Below, piece after piece: positions 42,235 through 52,257 of a stretch of 64,000 nucleotides of DNA. Each line of letters begins with the position of its first letter. Position 1 is the stretch's first letter. Source of the stretch: Mycobacterium saskatchewanense (GTDB lineage Bacteria > Actinomycetota > Actinomycetes > Mycobacteriales > Mycobacteriaceae); the NCBI RefSeq assembly GCF_010729105.1, contig NZ_AP022573.1:1426001-1490000 (forward strand). Reading direction: 5' to 3'. The notes below the pieces were generated by a model that did not search any database, was not told where the DNA came from, and saw only the letters and a program-made list of their open reading frames with translations. Made by a program: the position numbers and the translations under genes.

Positions 42235-43275
42235 TTACCTGTTCGGTGGCGCGACCGAGTCGCGCACCATCATTTCGGTCGGCAGCAACGGGGGAAGCTG
42301 GCCCGCACCGTCTCCCGCCATCAGCTCGAAGAGCAGCGTCGCCGCCTGCTGGCCCATGTCCCGGGCGGGCTGGCGGACCGTTGTGAGCCGGGGTGTCAGC
42401 AACGAGACGAAGGGAATGTCGTCGAATCCGACAACGCTCAGCTCCGACGGCACCGCGATGCCCGCCGACCGGCAATACTCGAGGACACCGACGGCCATGA
42501 GGTCGTTGGCACATAGGAGGGCAGTGGGGCGCTGTTTCATCGGCACACTCAGCGCCGCCTTGCCCAATTCCCATCCGGACTGCTGACGGTAGTTGCCCCA
42601 ATAGACCGGTACGCCGTCCGGATTCAGCCCGGCAGCCGCTATCGCCTCCCGGTATCCCGACAGGCGCTGCTGCGTCGTCCAGAGTGATTCGGGGCCGGCG
42701 ATGATGGCGAGATTTCGATGCCCCGCGTTGGTGACCAACTGCGCGATCTCTCGGGCGCCACGTCGGTTGTCCGACACGATAGCGGGCAGATCGTCGAAGC
42801 CGGGCACGAACTCGTCCACCAACACGACGGGGCCTTGACGGGTGAGTTCGACCAACGAGCTGGCCAGTGTGCGCGACCCCGCCAGGTAGACGATGCCGTT
42901 CAGACGCTGGCTGCGCAGCAACCGCCCGTTGAACGACTCTCCGTCTGAGGTGGCCTCGGGCGCACAAAGGACCACGAGGCCACCGTTATCTGAGACCACT
43001 TGCTCCACACCTTCGACAAGCAGGGCGAAGAACTGATTAGAAAGTTCGGGCACGACCAGCCCGATGTTGGGCGAAGAACGCTTCTTGAGCCCACGCGCCG
43101 CTTCGTTAGGCGCATAGTTGAGCACCCGAACGGCATCGAGGACGCGGGCCCGCCGGCTCTCCGCGACCGGACCGCTGTCGTTGAGCACATAGCTGACAGT
43201 GCTGAGCGACACGCCAGCATGGCGCGCAACATCTTTCATTGTCGGGCGTCGGGCTGTATTCACTGGAGTTGACAT
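42235..43275 (-). CDS. LacI-family transcriptional regulator
   Basis: A 346-residue repressor. TMKDVARHAGVSLSTVSYVLND is the DNA-binding helix-turn-helix, RARVLDAVRVLNYAPNEAARGLKK contains the hinge helix, and a periplasmic-binding-protein-like ligand domain follows (IGLVVPELSNQFFALLVEG, ALLCANDLMAVGVLEY). The ATG at 43275 leaves a ten-base gap after the upstream gene; a GTG at 43308 is the alternative. LacI proteins bind palindromes with a central CG, which fits the TAGAAACGTTTCTA-like sites across the island. Its ligand may be a ribose- or base-derived metabolite. Confidence 0.92.
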   Translation of the reverse strand: MSTPVNTARRPTMKDVARHAGVSLSTVSYVLNDSGPVAESRRARVLDAVRVLNYAPNEAARGLKKRSSPNIGLVVPELSNQFFALLVEGVEQVVSDNGGLVVLCAPEATSDGESFNGRLLRSQRLNGIVYLAGSRTLASSLVELTRQGPVVLVDEFVPGFDDLPAIVSDNRRGAREIAQLVTNAGHRNLAIIAGPESLWTTQQRLSGYREAIAAAGLNPDGVPVYWGNYRQQSGWELGKAALSVPMKQRPTALLCANDLMAVGVLEYCRSAGIAVPSELSVVGFDDIPFVSLLTPRLTTVRQPARDMGQQAATLLFELMAGDGAGQLPPLLPTEMMVRDSVAPPNR

Positions 43276-43285
43276 CTTACTGCGG

Positions 43286-44086
43286 TCAGGCTGTTTTCGC
43301 CGAGCCACGCCCAGCCCCGTACCGGCCGCTGGTCCAGCTAAGCAACGACACCCAGAGAGTCTGGTAGTGGTCCCAGGCGAGGAACTCCGGTGGGGCCCAA
43401 TGCGATGCCAGATCGGAGGTGAATGCAGTCACTCGTCCGGCCCCGTACGTTCCCACTACCAGCAAAGGGTCGTTCCGGTAGCGCGCGATGACTTCGGTGT
43501 CGGGCTTGGCCACAACCCGGTTGTAACCCAGCAATACCGGCCATTGGGCCGGCGTGTCGCCCAGGGCATCGTGGTCCGGCAGATCCAATTCCGCGACTGC
43601 GCCTTCCGGCACTTCGATCCTGTCATCGTGGTCGAGCAGCTTGACCGGCAAGACATCGGCCAGTGGACTCATCCCATAGCGTCCCCGACCGTCGATTCCC
43701 GTGAACGACAGGTAGCCGCCGACCATTAGCATCCCCCCGCCGCGATGGACATATTCGGCAAGCAGCGACAGCCGGTTCACCGTCGGTCTCGATCGGAGAA
43801 ACGTGTCATCGGTGAGTAGGAATGTGTTGGCACCGACGTCGCTGATGACCACGACGTCGTAATCCTGAAGGTCGTCCATGCTCGTCGGGAACTTGCTCGA
43901 GACCTCGTGGCCGCGCGTGTACGTCACATCGATGCCACCGTCGGAGATGGCCTTCAGGAACTCGCCAGCGCCCTCTTCGTATTCCGTGGAATGGAAGTGG
44001 TCGAAACCCTTCATGTGGATCGTGTGTTTAATCCACGACTCGCCGACCACCAAAGCGCGAACTTGACCGAAACTCTTTTTGCTCAT
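43286..44086 (-). CDS. Class I glutamine-amidotransferase-like (PF07090/ThuA-like) protein
   Basis: A 266-residue flavodoxin-like protein from MSKKSFGQVRALVVG (GGAG upstream). It shows VLVV-type strand one with GESWIKHTIHMKGFDHF, DVVVISDVGANTFLL, EYVHRGGGMLMVGGYLSFTG and YGAGRVTAFTSDLASHW. This matches the PF07090 glutamine-amidotransferase-like group. The nucleophilic Cys of true amidotransferases is absent at the elbow (VGGYLS), so amidotransfer is doubtful. First gene of a probable operon with lacI-type and rbsK genes. Confidence 0.78.
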   Translation of the reverse strand: MSKKSFGQVRALVVGESWIKHTIHMKGFDHFHSTEYEEGAGEFLKAISDGGIDVTYTRGHEVSSKFPTSMDDLQDYDVVVISDVGANTFLLTDDTFLRSRPTVNRLSLLAEYVHRGGGMLMVGGYLSFTGIDGRGRYGMSPLADVLPVKLLDHDDRIEVPEGAVAELDLPDHDALGDTPAQWPVLLGYNRVVAKPDTEVIARYRNDPLLVVGTYGAGRVTAFTSDLASHWAPPEFLAWDHYQTLWVSLLSWTSGRYGAGRGSAKTA

Positions 44087-44430
44087 CGAGACTCCAGGTG
44101 TCGAGGGTGCAATGACAACACGTCGCAGAGGCATCTCCGCGGAGGACTAGCGAGTAACGTTCGGCCCCTGGGCGATTGGGACCGCACCCTCATGGTCATC
44201 ATGCGGTGTGGAATCCTCGCCGGTCCCCCGCGATCCACTGGAAAGGCAGTCGCCCGAAGTCCACTCCGCCTCCCACATCTCTCAGGGCCCTCTCCCGATC
44301 GGATCCAAACGCGCAGAGCGCGTCGCCTTACGGCGAGCTTGGCCAACAACGCCCGCTTCGTCGATGCCGAGGACCTAATGGGCCGGCCCTTCGCGCATGG
44401 ACTATCAGCCGACGGCGACGGCCACAAGGT

Positions 44431-44444
44431 TAGTATCGTTTCTA
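44431..44444. promoter_or_regulatory. LacI-type operator site 2 (TAGTATCGTTTCTA)
   Basis: The right half GTTTCTA is a perfect match to the consensus. It lies in the 736-base divergent gap 44087-44822, which holds no convincing gene, upstream of the GATase-like/lacI/rbsK unit and of the ADH gene. Confidence 0.6.
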
Positions 44445-44750
44445 TCGTAAGTGAGTGCGGCGCGCCGGGTCAAGGCGACGGAGATTTCAAGCCGCCAGCC
44501 CTCTCCGGAAGATTCGCACGCGTGCGGACCTGGTTAGGGCGTGGCATTGAACTGCAGGATAGATGACGTTCCGAACGGGTTTCGCCATCGCCCCTCTGTA
44601 AGGCCGTCCTCGACCCACTGGCCGTCCGAGTCGCGCGGCCCGGCTCCCAGCCACGCCGAACCGCGCCCCGGAGATCGTGATCCCGGGCCTAAAAACGGAT
44701 CTCGGGCGGCGGCGATCGCCCGAGCCGAGGACAGGCGGTACCCAGCAGGA

Positions 44751-44764
44751 TATAATCGTTTCTG
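44751..44764. promoter_or_regulatory. LacI-type operator site 3 (TATAATCGTTTCTG) over a -10 box
   Basis: The site includes TATAAT (44751-44756), a consensus -10 for the ADH gene at 44823, so binding would occlude RNA polymerase. A weak GGACAG -35 lies 17 bases upstream. Confidence 0.6.
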
Positions 44765-44822
44765 ACTTCACTTTCCGCAAAGGACTTCCCTGGCCGGCAA
44801 ACGACCGCGAAGAAGGATTTCA

Positions 44823-45863
44823 ATGACGACCGTTTCGGCGTATGCCGCCACCTCGGCCACCGAACCGCTGACCAAGACCACCATCACCCGGCGCGCGCCC
44901 GGGCCCCGCGACGTGGTGATCGATATCAAGTTCGCCGGTATCTGCCACTCCGACATCCACGTCGCGAAAGCCGAGTGGGGACAGCCGAACTATCCGATGG
45001 TGCCCGGTCACGAGATCGCCGGCATCGTCACCGAAGTCGGCTCCGAGGTCAGCCGGTACACGCCTGGAGACCGAGTCGGGCTGGGTCTCATATCCGACTC
45101 GTGCCGCCAATGCAGCAGCTGTCTCGCCGGGCTCGAGCAGTACTGCAAGGCTGGGCTGACACCGACCGTCAACTCGATCGGCAGGGACGGGCAGCCAAAC
45201 CAGGGTGGTTACAGCGAGGGGATCGTCGTTGACGAGAACTTCGTCGTGCGCATCCCCGACTCGCTGCCGCTGGACAAGGCGGCGCCGCTGCTGTGCGCGG
45301 GCATCACGCTATATTCCCCGTTGCGGCACTGGAAGGCCGGCGAGGACACCCGGCTGGCGATCATCGGCCTGGGCGGCCTGGGCCACATGGGCGTCAAGCT
45401 CGGCGCGGCGATGGGCGCCGAGGTGACCGTGCTGTCGCAGTCGCTGAAGAAGATGGAAGACGGGCTGCGCCTGGGCGCCACGCACTATCACGCGACGTCG
45501 GACCCCGACACCTTCACCAAGCTGCGCGGCAGCTTCGACCTGATCCTGAACACCGTCTCGGCCAACCTGCCGCTTGGCGACTACCTCAACTTGTTGGACA
45601 TCGGCGGCACGCTGGTCGAATTGGGCATCCCGGAGCATCCTATGGAAGTGCCGGCCGCGACGTTGGCGTCGGGCCGGCGCACTCTGTCCGGATCACAGGT
45701 CGGCAGCATCGCCGAGACCCAGGAGATGCTGGACTTCTGTGCCGAGCACGACGTGACGCCCGAGATCGAGCTTATTGAAGCCGATTACATCAACGAGGCC
45801 TACGAGCGCGTGCTGGCCAGCGACGTGCGCTACCGCTTCGTCATCGACATCTCAAGCTTGTGA
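44823..45863 (+). CDS. Zinc-dependent NAD(P) alcohol dehydrogenase, AdhC-like
   Basis: A 346-residue medium-chain dehydrogenase. [29 protein letters not shown] carries the catalytic Zn Cys, His and Glu. [15 protein letters not shown] is the structural Zn loop and [22 protein letters not shown] the Rossmann motif. It is closely similar along its whole length to M. tuberculosis AdhC (Rv3045), a cinnamyl-alcohol-dehydrogenase-type enzyme, but its island context suggests a paralogue with another substrate. GAAGGA precedes the ATG and a LacI-type site covers the promoter. Confidence 0.92.
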   Translation: MTTVSAYAATSATEPLTKTTITRRAPGPRDVVIDIKFAGICHSDIHVAKAEWGQPNYPMVPGHEIAGIVTEVGSEVSRYTPGDRVGLGLISDSCRQCSSCLAGLEQYCKAGLTPTVNSIGRDGQPNQGGYSEGIVVDENFVVRIPDSLPLDKAAPLLCAGITLYSPLRHWKAGEDTRLAIIGLGGLGHMGVKLGAAMGAEVTVLSQSLKKMEDGLRLGATHYHATSDPDTFTKLRGSFDLILNTVSANLPLGDYLNLLDIGGTLVELGIPEHPMEVPAATLASGRRTLSGSQVGSIAETQEMLDFCAEHDVTPEIELIEADYINEAYERVLASDVRYRFVIDISSL

Positions 45864-45867
45864 GACG

Positions 45868-46548
45868 TCACAGCGTGTCCTGATCGATCAAACTGCGTCC
45901 GAGCAGGTAGACCTTGCGAAGGTCTTCTCCCGTGTAGGACTTCGCCGCCAGATCGGTCAACGGGGCCCGCGCATTCACTGCGACGGTGTTCGGTAACCAT
46001 TGGAAAAGGGCGACGTCGGAGGAAGAATCGCCATAGGCGACGCATTGCCGGGGGCTGAGCCCCCATTGTGCAAGCACGTGCTGGGTGATCAACAACTTGT
46101 CTTCGGCCTGCAGCGTCGAGTCCGCTGTCACCCGCTCGCCCAATCGGATGTCCGAGCCGAACGTGGCATGCACCCCCCAGCGCTCAAGTCGCCTCACGAA
46201 GAAGTGGGGCGACTGAGAGATGACGATGCTTCGCTCCCCTCGCTGGTCGATGTCGTCGAACACCTCGCGCAGACCCTCCATCCACATCGCGTCTTCGAAG
46301 GCCTGGTCTACTTGCTCCTCGGTTACGCCCTCCCACAGCTGCAGCGCCCGCTCCCAGAAGGTGATCTCGCCGACCTCGCCGCCCACCCATTCCTGCTCGA
46401 GGGTTATGGCGTCAGCCAGCCGTCCCATGTGTCGGCAGAGCTCAACAGTGGCGGCACCCATCATCAGCGTGCCGTCCATGTCGAACACATGCAGGAGTCG
46501 CCCCACTCCCAGGGGGGGTATTGATTGTCGTGGTTGCAATATGTCCAT
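45868..46548 (-). CDS. HAD-IB phosphatase, island copy 1
   Basis: A 226-residue HAD hydrolase. HVFDMDGTLMMGAATVEL is motif I (nucleophile Asp23, acid Asp25), SIVISQSPHFFVRRLERWG motif II, a Lys in EDKLLIT motif III and YGDSSSDVALF motif IV. The helical cap after motif I is of the SerB-like type. The start aligns with that of copy 2 at 55608, to which it is about 60 percent similar by eye. In an operon behind two NAMPT-like genes, dephosphorylation of a mononucleotide to a nucleoside is my inference. Confidence 0.85.
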   Translation of the reverse strand: MDILQPRQSIPPLGVGRLLHVFDMDGTLMMGAATVELCRHMGRLADAITLEQEWVGGEVGEITFWERALQLWEGVTEEQVDQAFEDAMWMEGLREVFDDIDQRGERSIVISQSPHFFVRRLERWGVHATFGSDIRLGERVTADSTLQAEDKLLITQHVLAQWGLSPRQCVAYGDSSSDVALFQWLPNTVAVNARAPLTDLAAKSYTGEDLRKVYLLGRSLIDQDTL

Positions 46549-46620
46549 GTCAGTTGTCTTGGGGATGCCGAACGAGCCATCCACCGTGGTCAGCTGATTC
46601 GAGATTCTTGTTCCACCGCG

Positions 46621-48081
46621 TCAGGACGCGTCAGCCAACATGGCAGGTGTCGAACGCAGTGGCGCAATGGCTTCGGCGTAATAGCTCTCGGGCACTTCTT
46701 GCTCGCTGTGCGTGATCAACTCGCTGAAATCCCATTTCTTGAGCAGCTTGCCGTTGCGGAACACGGGCTGCATGACGTTCTCCTCCGGTGGGATGCTGTC
46801 GCGCCGCACCGTCTCGTACTCACCGTCGACATATCGCAGCGCGAGCCGGCCTCGCTTGGACTTCTTGATCGCGTCGCCGGTGGGCTGCTTGCTGATGTCG
46901 CGCCATTCACCGTTGACTTGGACGGCACTGGCCTTCTGCCCGAAGGCGCTGGTGTCACGGTTGCAGTGTTGCAACAAGCCGCCGCCCATGCCGAAGACCG
47001 CGTTCTCCGCAGAGAGTCCGCGCCGCTCCATTTCGGCGTAAATCAGCGGGAGGCTTTCCCGGGTGACACCGTCGCCCTGCACTGTCCGCACGAAATCCGG
47101 AAGCACCTTGAAACCCTTGCTGTTCGTGGTGCATCCGAAAGCGTCGATCAACCATTCGGTTGTATCGGCTGTCACCTGGACGACGTCGCCGGAGTCGGGG
47201 CGCACACCGACGAGTCCGGGGAAGTTGCGGACCACGTCGCGCAGTTCGCCGCCGATAATGTTCTTTACGGCGTTCTCATGGTCATAGGTGTCCGTCAACA
47301 GCAGGGCCATTCCATGCTTGGCGTGCACTTCGAGCATGTTGCGCATGGCGGCTGCTTCGTTCTCACGGCCCCATGCGCAGAAGCCGGCATGCTCGGCGTT
47401 TGGTCCTGAATTCGACGGCGCGACAGCGTTGTAGAACTCCTTGGCTGCGATGATGCCCGGGACGGTGTCGCTTTGCGAAAAATTGACGAGGTGCGCGAGG
47501 CCGCCGAGGGCGGCTGACTCCTGCGAGCTGACGCCACGAGCGCCGTAATCGTGCAGGCAGTGACGCAACACTTCCGGATGGTCCGACGTACGGGACAGCG
47601 CCTCTCTGATCACCTGCTTGGCAAGCCAGCTGATGGTTCCCACGGTGGTAGGGTACCAAACAGCGCGCAGCAAAGCGGTCTCGAAAAAGCTTGTGACCCA
47701 GTAGTATTTCGGATCGGTGTTGATGATCTGGACCAGCACGTTACGAGTGGGCACCACCAGGCCCTCGGGGACCGCCTCGATCTCCACCGGCAGAAAGCCG
47801 TCGTGGTCGTTGAGGATGCCGATCCAGTTCTCGCGGTTGAAATGCATGCCCTGTTCGCGCATGTAGTACTCGCCCTGGTCGATGTCCTCGAGCGTGATGG
47901 GCCGCATCAGATATTTGCGCAGGAACGCTTGTAAACCAACGAACATCGTGACGGGGAACTCCCCACCGCGCGATTCGATATAGCTCGAGACGTACTCCGT
48001 CCCCGGCGGGTACAACGGGTAGTGGCAGTGCTTGTAGTTGTCGGTGTTGATGATGATGTTGTCGTAGCTGTTGTGCGCCAT
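46621..48081 (-). CDS. NAMPT-like phosphoribosyltransferase 1
   Basis: A 486-residue protein of human-NAMPT length, starting MAHNSYDNIIINTDNYK. Key family residues are kept: Tyr16 (base stacking), HDYGARGVSSQE with Tyr179 (Phe in human) and Arg182, VNFSQSDTVPG with Asp205, AEHAGFCAWG with the phosphohistidine His231, RPDSGD with Arg294 and Asp296, and FGMGGGLLQ. NAMPT joins nicotinamide and PRPP to NMN. It lies 76 bases after copy 2 and ahead of a HAD phosphatase on the minus strand. The base may be nicotinamide or a related amide heterocycle. Confidence 0.9.
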   Translation of the reverse strand: MAHNSYDNIIINTDNYKHCHYPLYPPGTEYVSSYIESRGGEFPVTMFVGLQAFLRKYLMRPITLEDIDQGEYYMREQGMHFNRENWIGILNDHDGFLPVEIEAVPEGLVVPTRNVLVQIINTDPKYYWVTSFFETALLRAVWYPTTVGTISWLAKQVIREALSRTSDHPEVLRHCLHDYGARGVSSQESAALGGLAHLVNFSQSDTVPGIIAAKEFYNAVAPSNSGPNAEHAGFCAWGRENEAAAMRNMLEVHAKHGMALLLTDTYDHENAVKNIIGGELRDVVRNFPGLVGVRPDSGDVVQVTADTTEWLIDAFGCTTNSKGFKVLPDFVRTVQGDGVTRESLPLIYAEMERRGLSAENAVFGMGGGLLQHCNRDTSAFGQKASAVQVNGEWRDISKQPTGDAIKKSKRGRLALRYVDGEYETVRRDSIPPEENVMQPVFRNGKLLKKWDFSELITHSEQEVPESYYAEAIAPLRSTPAMLADAS

Positions 48082-48157
48082 GAGAAGTTCCTGTCTTTCG
48101 GCGTGATCGAAGTTTGACGAGCCTGCGAAGTGTGTGGCCAATTACCGAGGTGTGCGG

Positions 48158-49612
48158 CTATCCAGCCAGCGCCGCCGGGCGCGGTTGCGTGGATGTCTCA
48201 GCCGTATCGGCGTAATAGCTTGGCGGAGTGGGTAGTTCGCTTTGCTGAATCAGGTCGCTCATGCTCCACTCTCGAAGCAGCTTGCCGTTGCGGAATACAG
48301 GCGTCAACAGGTTCTCCTCGGCGGACACTTCGTCGCGCCGCACCGTGCGATACTCCCCATCCACCTTGCACAGCGCCAGCCGGCCAGCTTTCGAACGTTT
48401 CATCTGACTGCCCTTCGGGGCTTTGAAAACGTCGCGCCATTCGCCATTGACACACACCGCACTGGCCTTCATGCCGAAGTTCATGGAGTCGCGATCAACT
48501 TTCTGCAGCAGCCCACCGCCCATGCCGCACAGGACATTGTCGGCCGCCAGACCACGCCTCTCGAGCTCTGCGTAGAGGCTGACATAGGTGTCGAGCGTCA
48601 GCCCATCACCTTGAACGACGCGCATGAACGGCGGAAGAACGCGGTAGCCCTTGCCATTCGTCTCGGATCCGAAGCTTTCCATCAGGCTTTCGACGGTATC
48701 GGCCGGGACCATGATCGGGTCCCCGGAGTCGCAGCGGGCGATGACCAGGCCCCCGTAGTCACGGACCTCGGTCTTCAATTCCCGTCCGATGATGTTCTGC
48801 ACCGCATTGTCGTGATCGTAGGTGTCACAGAGCAAACCGATGGCCGGCGCGGAAAATTGCAGGAGCCGCCGGAACGTGGCCGCCTCCTGGTCTCGGCCCG
48901 CCGCTCCGATCGCGGCGTGCTCCAAGAACACAGCGGCGCCACTGGGTGGCGGGCCGTTGTACCACCGGCGCGACCCGATGTAACCGGGAACGTTGTCCGT
49001 CTGGTCGAAGTTGATCAGGTGCCCAACTCCCCCGAGGGCTGCCGACTCGAAAGAACTCACGCCACGGGCGCCGTAGTCATGAAGATAGATCCTGATCATC
49101 TCGGGGTGATCTGACGTCCTCTCGAGGAAGCCTCGAATGCGTTGTTTGGCGATCCAGCTCGTCGTGGCGACGCTCGACGGGTACCACACGGCACGCAGCA
49201 GCGCCGTTTCGATGAATCCGGTGACCCAATGGTATTTCGGATCGGTGTTGACGACCTGGACGAGCACGTTCCTCGTGGGAACGACGGTGCCTTCGGGCAC
49301 TGCCTCGATCTCTAACGGCAAGTAACCGCCGTGGTCGTTGAGCAGGTCGATCCAATTCTGTCGTTCGAACGGGATACCCATCGACGTGTGCACGTCGTGT
49401 GCTTCGTGAATGTCATCGATGGTGAACGGGTGCATGAGGTATTCACGCAGGAACGGTTGCAGGCCGGCGAACAGAACCGACGGGTAGATACCGCCCCGCG
49501 ACTCGATGTAACTCGAAACGTATTCGGTCCCTTCAGGATACATCCAAAAATGTGCGTTCTTGTAGCTGTCGACGTTGGTGATGATGTTGCCCGAATAGCT
49601 CTGCTGCGCCAT
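48158..49612 (-). CDS. NAMPT-like phosphoribosyltransferase 2
   Basis: A 484-residue paralogue, collinear with copies 1 and 3. Tyr17 (VDSYK), HDYGARGVSSFE with Tyr180 and Arg183, DQTDNVPG with Asp206, LEHAAIGAAG with His232, RCDSGD with Arg293 and Asp295, and CGMGGGLLQ are present. The Trp that follows the active-site His region in copy 1 (AWG) is AAG here. It is the first gene of a minus-strand unit with copy 1 and HAD 1. A LacI-type site lies 130 bases upstream. Substrate base unknown. Confidence 0.9.
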   Translation of the reverse strand: MAQQSYSGNIITNVDSYKNAHFWMYPEGTEYVSSYIESRGGIYPSVLFAGLQPFLREYLMHPFTIDDIHEAHDVHTSMGIPFERQNWIDLLNDHGGYLPLEIEAVPEGTVVPTRNVLVQVVNTDPKYHWVTGFIETALLRAVWYPSSVATTSWIAKQRIRGFLERTSDHPEMIRIYLHDYGARGVSSFESAALGGVGHLINFDQTDNVPGYIGSRRWYNGPPPSGAAVFLEHAAIGAAGRDQEAATFRRLLQFSAPAIGLLCDTYDHDNAVQNIIGRELKTEVRDYGGLVIARCDSGDPIMVPADTVESLMESFGSETNGKGYRVLPPFMRVVQGDGLTLDTYVSLYAELERRGLAADNVLCGMGGGLLQKVDRDSMNFGMKASAVCVNGEWRDVFKAPKGSQMKRSKAGRLALCKVDGEYRTVRRDEVSAEENLLTPVFRNGKLLREWSMSDLIQQSELPTPPSYYADTAETSTQPRPAALAG

Positions 49613-49741
49613 TGTTTTGGTTCTTCCTGTCCTACATGTGCACTGACGCACAACCGAGAAGTGAAGTCTCCCGAGCAATCCCAGATCGGTGAGCGCTGAC
49701 TGAATCGCAAGTCTAGGGTCAGCGACCCGCCACCGCAACGC

Positions 49742-49755
49742 GAATAACGTTTCTA
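49742..49755. promoter_or_regulatory. LacI-type operator site 4 (GAATAACGTTTCTA)
   Basis: Lies upstream of the minus-strand unit NAMPT2-NAMPT1-HAD1. The divergent gap 49613-50229 contains this site and site 5 and no convincing gene. Confidence 0.6.
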
Positions 49756-50025
49756 GTTTGTTCCGCGGGAGTGGTGGTACGCCAGCTTGTCCGTGGACAG
49801 CGCGCCAAGCGCACCCTCCGGCTGCCCAGACGAAAAGAGTCTGCAATGGCCCGTTAACGTACATGGCCGCAGAACGAGTCATCGGTGCAGCTCAATGCTG
49901 GTTTGTAGAGATAGACGTGCGCGCCGCTCGAGAGGATGGTCACCGGCTCCGCGCGAAGCTGCGCGGGACTTGTGGACGGTCACCGCCGCCTCCGCGGCGG
50001 TCTCGGCGGACCCCACCAGGTATAG

Positions 50026-50039
50026 TAGAAACGTTATTG
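50026..50039. promoter_or_regulatory. LacI-type operator site 5 (TAGAAACGTTATTG)
   Basis: The left half is a perfect consensus match. It directly follows TATAGT (50021-50026), a likely -10 for the nucleoside hydrolase transcript. Confidence 0.6.
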
Positions 50040-50229
50040 CTTTTGATACGGGTGCACACCGAGCGCGCGCGGCGGGCCTGCAGGCGTCGAGCCGGCCGGC
50101 CGGCAGCTCTCGTAGCTGTCGAGACGAGTCGTAGTAACCAGGCGAGCTAAATCCCTCCCGCCGGGTCACGCGCGTTGTGTTGCCCCATTTCCCCATTGGC
50201 GCAGTCGCCGCCGGAAAGGCCAGCCACTC

Positions 50230-51171
50230 ATGAACGACGATTACGTTTACTACGTCGATTGTGATCCCGGGATCGATGACGCCCTGGCGTTGCTCTATCT
50301 GCTGCGTACCGGAGTTGAAGTGGCGGCGATCGGCATCGTGTCCGGTAACGTCGAAGTAACCGTGGGTGCCGAGAACACCAGACGCCTGCTCGCGCTCGCC
50401 GGCCGCAAGGACATTCCCGTCTCGGTCGGCCTCCACCATCCCGTGGTCGGCGAATTCTGGGGTGGCGCCCCCGACGTCCACGGCATCGACGGGTTCGGCG
50501 GCGTCGAACTGTCGGTGTCCGACGCGGTTTTCGACGACCTGCCGTCACCCGCCCGCCTGATCGAGCTCGCACACCGTTATGGAAGAAAGCTCCGGATCAT
50601 CGCCCTCGGACCTCTCACCAACATCGCGGCGGCCATCAGACAGGAGCCGTCGCTGCCGCAGATGGTCGACACCATCACGGTCATGGGAGGCGCGTATAAC
50701 TCGGATGGCAATGTGACTGCGCAGGCAGAAGCGAACATCTACGCCGACCCACACGCGGCCGATCAAGTCCTCGCCGCGCTCTGGCGAGACCTCCTGCTCG
50801 TACCGCTCGACATCACGACCCAACATATGCTCACCGCGGTCGACAACCAGCGGCTCGCCGGATCGACCGACCCGCTGGTGCGTCGGGTGTCGAAAATGGT
50901 CGAGTTCTACTTGAACGCTTGCCGCCAGAAATATGGTGGAGCCGAATGTCCGCTGCATGACCCACTGGCAGTGGCGCTGGCTATCGACGCGATTACCCTC
51001 AACGACGCACGCCAATGCCGCTTGAGTGTCGACACGAGCGGTGCGGCCAGCCGTGGCAGGACGGTCGTGTCGATTCTGGACGCGGACGCCGCAAGCGGGT
51101 CGCGGACACGCATCGCGTTGGCGGCGGAGCCCGATTTCGCGCCAATGCTGTTGAAAGCCCTCGACTGCTGA
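50230..51171 (+). CDS. Inosine/uridine-type nucleoside hydrolase
   Basis: A 313-residue IUNH enzyme. VDCDPGIDDALALLYLL is the Ca2+-binding Asp cluster (Asp10, Asp12, Asp16, Asp17), and IIALGPLTNIAAAI, VMGGAYNSDGNVTAQAEANIYADPHAA and CPLHDPLAVALAID supply the sugar-binding and late Asp positions. The family hydrolyses the N-glycosidic bond of ribosides to base and ribose. The base-side residues do not fix specificity. It is followed after 74 bases by the OYE gene. It would supply ribose to the ribokinase of the island. Confidence 0.92.
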   Translation: MNDDYVYYVDCDPGIDDALALLYLLRTGVEVAAIGIVSGNVEVTVGAENTRRLLALAGRKDIPVSVGLHHPVVGEFWGGAPDVHGIDGFGGVELSVSDAVFDDLPSPARLIELAHRYGRKLRIIALGPLTNIAAAIRQEPSLPQMVDTITVMGGAYNSDGNVTAQAEANIYADPHAADQVLAALWRDLLLVPLDITTQHMLTAVDNQRLAGSTDPLVRRVSKMVEFYLNACRQKYGGAECPLHDPLAVALAIDAITLNDARQCRLSVDTSGAASRGRTVVSILDADAASGSRTRIALAAEPDFAPMLLKALDC

Positions 51172-51245
51172 GTCGCCTCACCGGGCGACCCGCTGAGGCG
51201 CCACATTTCCAGGCCGTTGGCCATGGGGCGAGAAGGAGCGCAAAG

Positions 51246-52238
51246 GTGCTGTTGGATCCACTGATCATCCGGGGCTTGGAGCTACCCAACCGGGTAATGA
51301 TGGCGCCGATGTCGCAACGCGCCGCGGATACCGCGGGCCGAGCCGGTGATTGGCACATGGTGCACTACGGCTCACGGGCGATCGGGGGCGTGGGCCTTGT
51401 CATGTTGGAGGACAGTGCCGTGGCGCCCGCCGGCCGCGGGCATAGTCGCGCGCTCGGCCTCTATGACGATGAGCAGGCCGAGGCGCTGAGCCGGATCGTC
51501 GAGTTCTGTCACACCCAAGGGACAAAAGTGGGTGTACAGCTCGGGCATGCCGGACGCAAGGCATACGCGGACGAGAGCGAACCGCTGGTGCCCGTGGTGG
51601 GCGCCACGGGCAAGCCATTTTCTCCTGACGGCCACGTGCCGCGGAAACTGTCCGACGAACAAATCCGAGTCCTGGTCCGCGACTTCGCTGCCGCCGCGGA
51701 ACGCGCGCGGCGAGTCGGAGTCGACGTCATCGAAATACACGCGGCCCACGGATACCTCATCCACGAGTTCCTCTCGCCGCTGACCAACACTCGCAGTGGG
51801 CCGTTCGGCGGCAACCCGGCGGGTCGCTCGCGGTTCCTCCACGAGGTCGTCGAGGCCGTGCGAGCCGCATGTGGCGCGGATATGCCGATGTTTGTACGCC
51901 TAGCCGTCGAGGATCTGGCGCCCAACGGCTGGACTCTCGATGACTCCGCCGTGGTCATCAACCAGCTTGGTGAAGCCGGGTGTGATCTGATTGCCCCCAT
52001 TGCGGGCGGGGCCGTCATGGGTTCCTCGATGTTCGAGCACCCGGTAGATTTCCTCGGGCTCGCAAGCGACGTGCGTGCCCGAACCGGGATGGCGACCGCA
52101 GCCAGCGGAGGCATTGCCGACGCCGCCAGTGCAACGCGCGCCTTGACCGAATCCCGCTGTGACATCGTCGCGATCGGTCGCCTGCTCTTGCACAACCCTT
52201 TCTGGGTCGCCTCACTCGGCGAAGATACCGAAGGATGA
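51246..52238 (+). CDS. Old Yellow Enzyme-family FMN oxidoreductase (YqjM-like)
   Basis: A 330-residue TIM-barrel flavoprotein from a GTG at 51246, with AAGGAG upstream. NRVMMAPMSQ, GDWHMVHYGSRAIGGVGLVMLE, VGVQLGHAGRKAY (His for FMN or substrate), EIHAAHGYLIHEFLSPLTNTRSGPFGG (the HxxH pair binding the substrate oxygen) and a late GGI region are present. YqjM-type OYEs reduce activated C=C bonds with NADPH. Next to a nucleoside hydrolase it could reduce a heterocyclic ring, free or as a riboside. Confidence 0.9.
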   Translation: MLLDPLIIRGLELPNRVMMAPMSQRAADTAGRAGDWHMVHYGSRAIGGVGLVMLEDSAVAPAGRGHSRALGLYDDEQAEALSRIVEFCHTQGTKVGVQLGHAGRKAYADESEPLVPVVGATGKPFSPDGHVPRKLSDEQIRVLVRDFAAAAERARRVGVDVIEIHAAHGYLIHEFLSPLTNTRSGPFGGNPAGRSRFLHEVVEAVRAACGADMPMFVRLAVEDLAPNGWTLDDSAVVINQLGEAGCDLIAPIAGGAVMGSSMFEHPVDFLGLASDVRARTGMATAASGGIADAASATRALTESRCDIVAIGRLLLHNPFWVASLGEDTEG

Positions 52239-52257
52239 CCGCGAAGGATGCAGTCGC

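Noticed and set aside
43907..44566. Plus-strand frame across the GATase-like gene and the divergent promoter gap
   Set aside because: It overlaps a well supported gene, and the part in the gap contains operator sites and shows no family motif.
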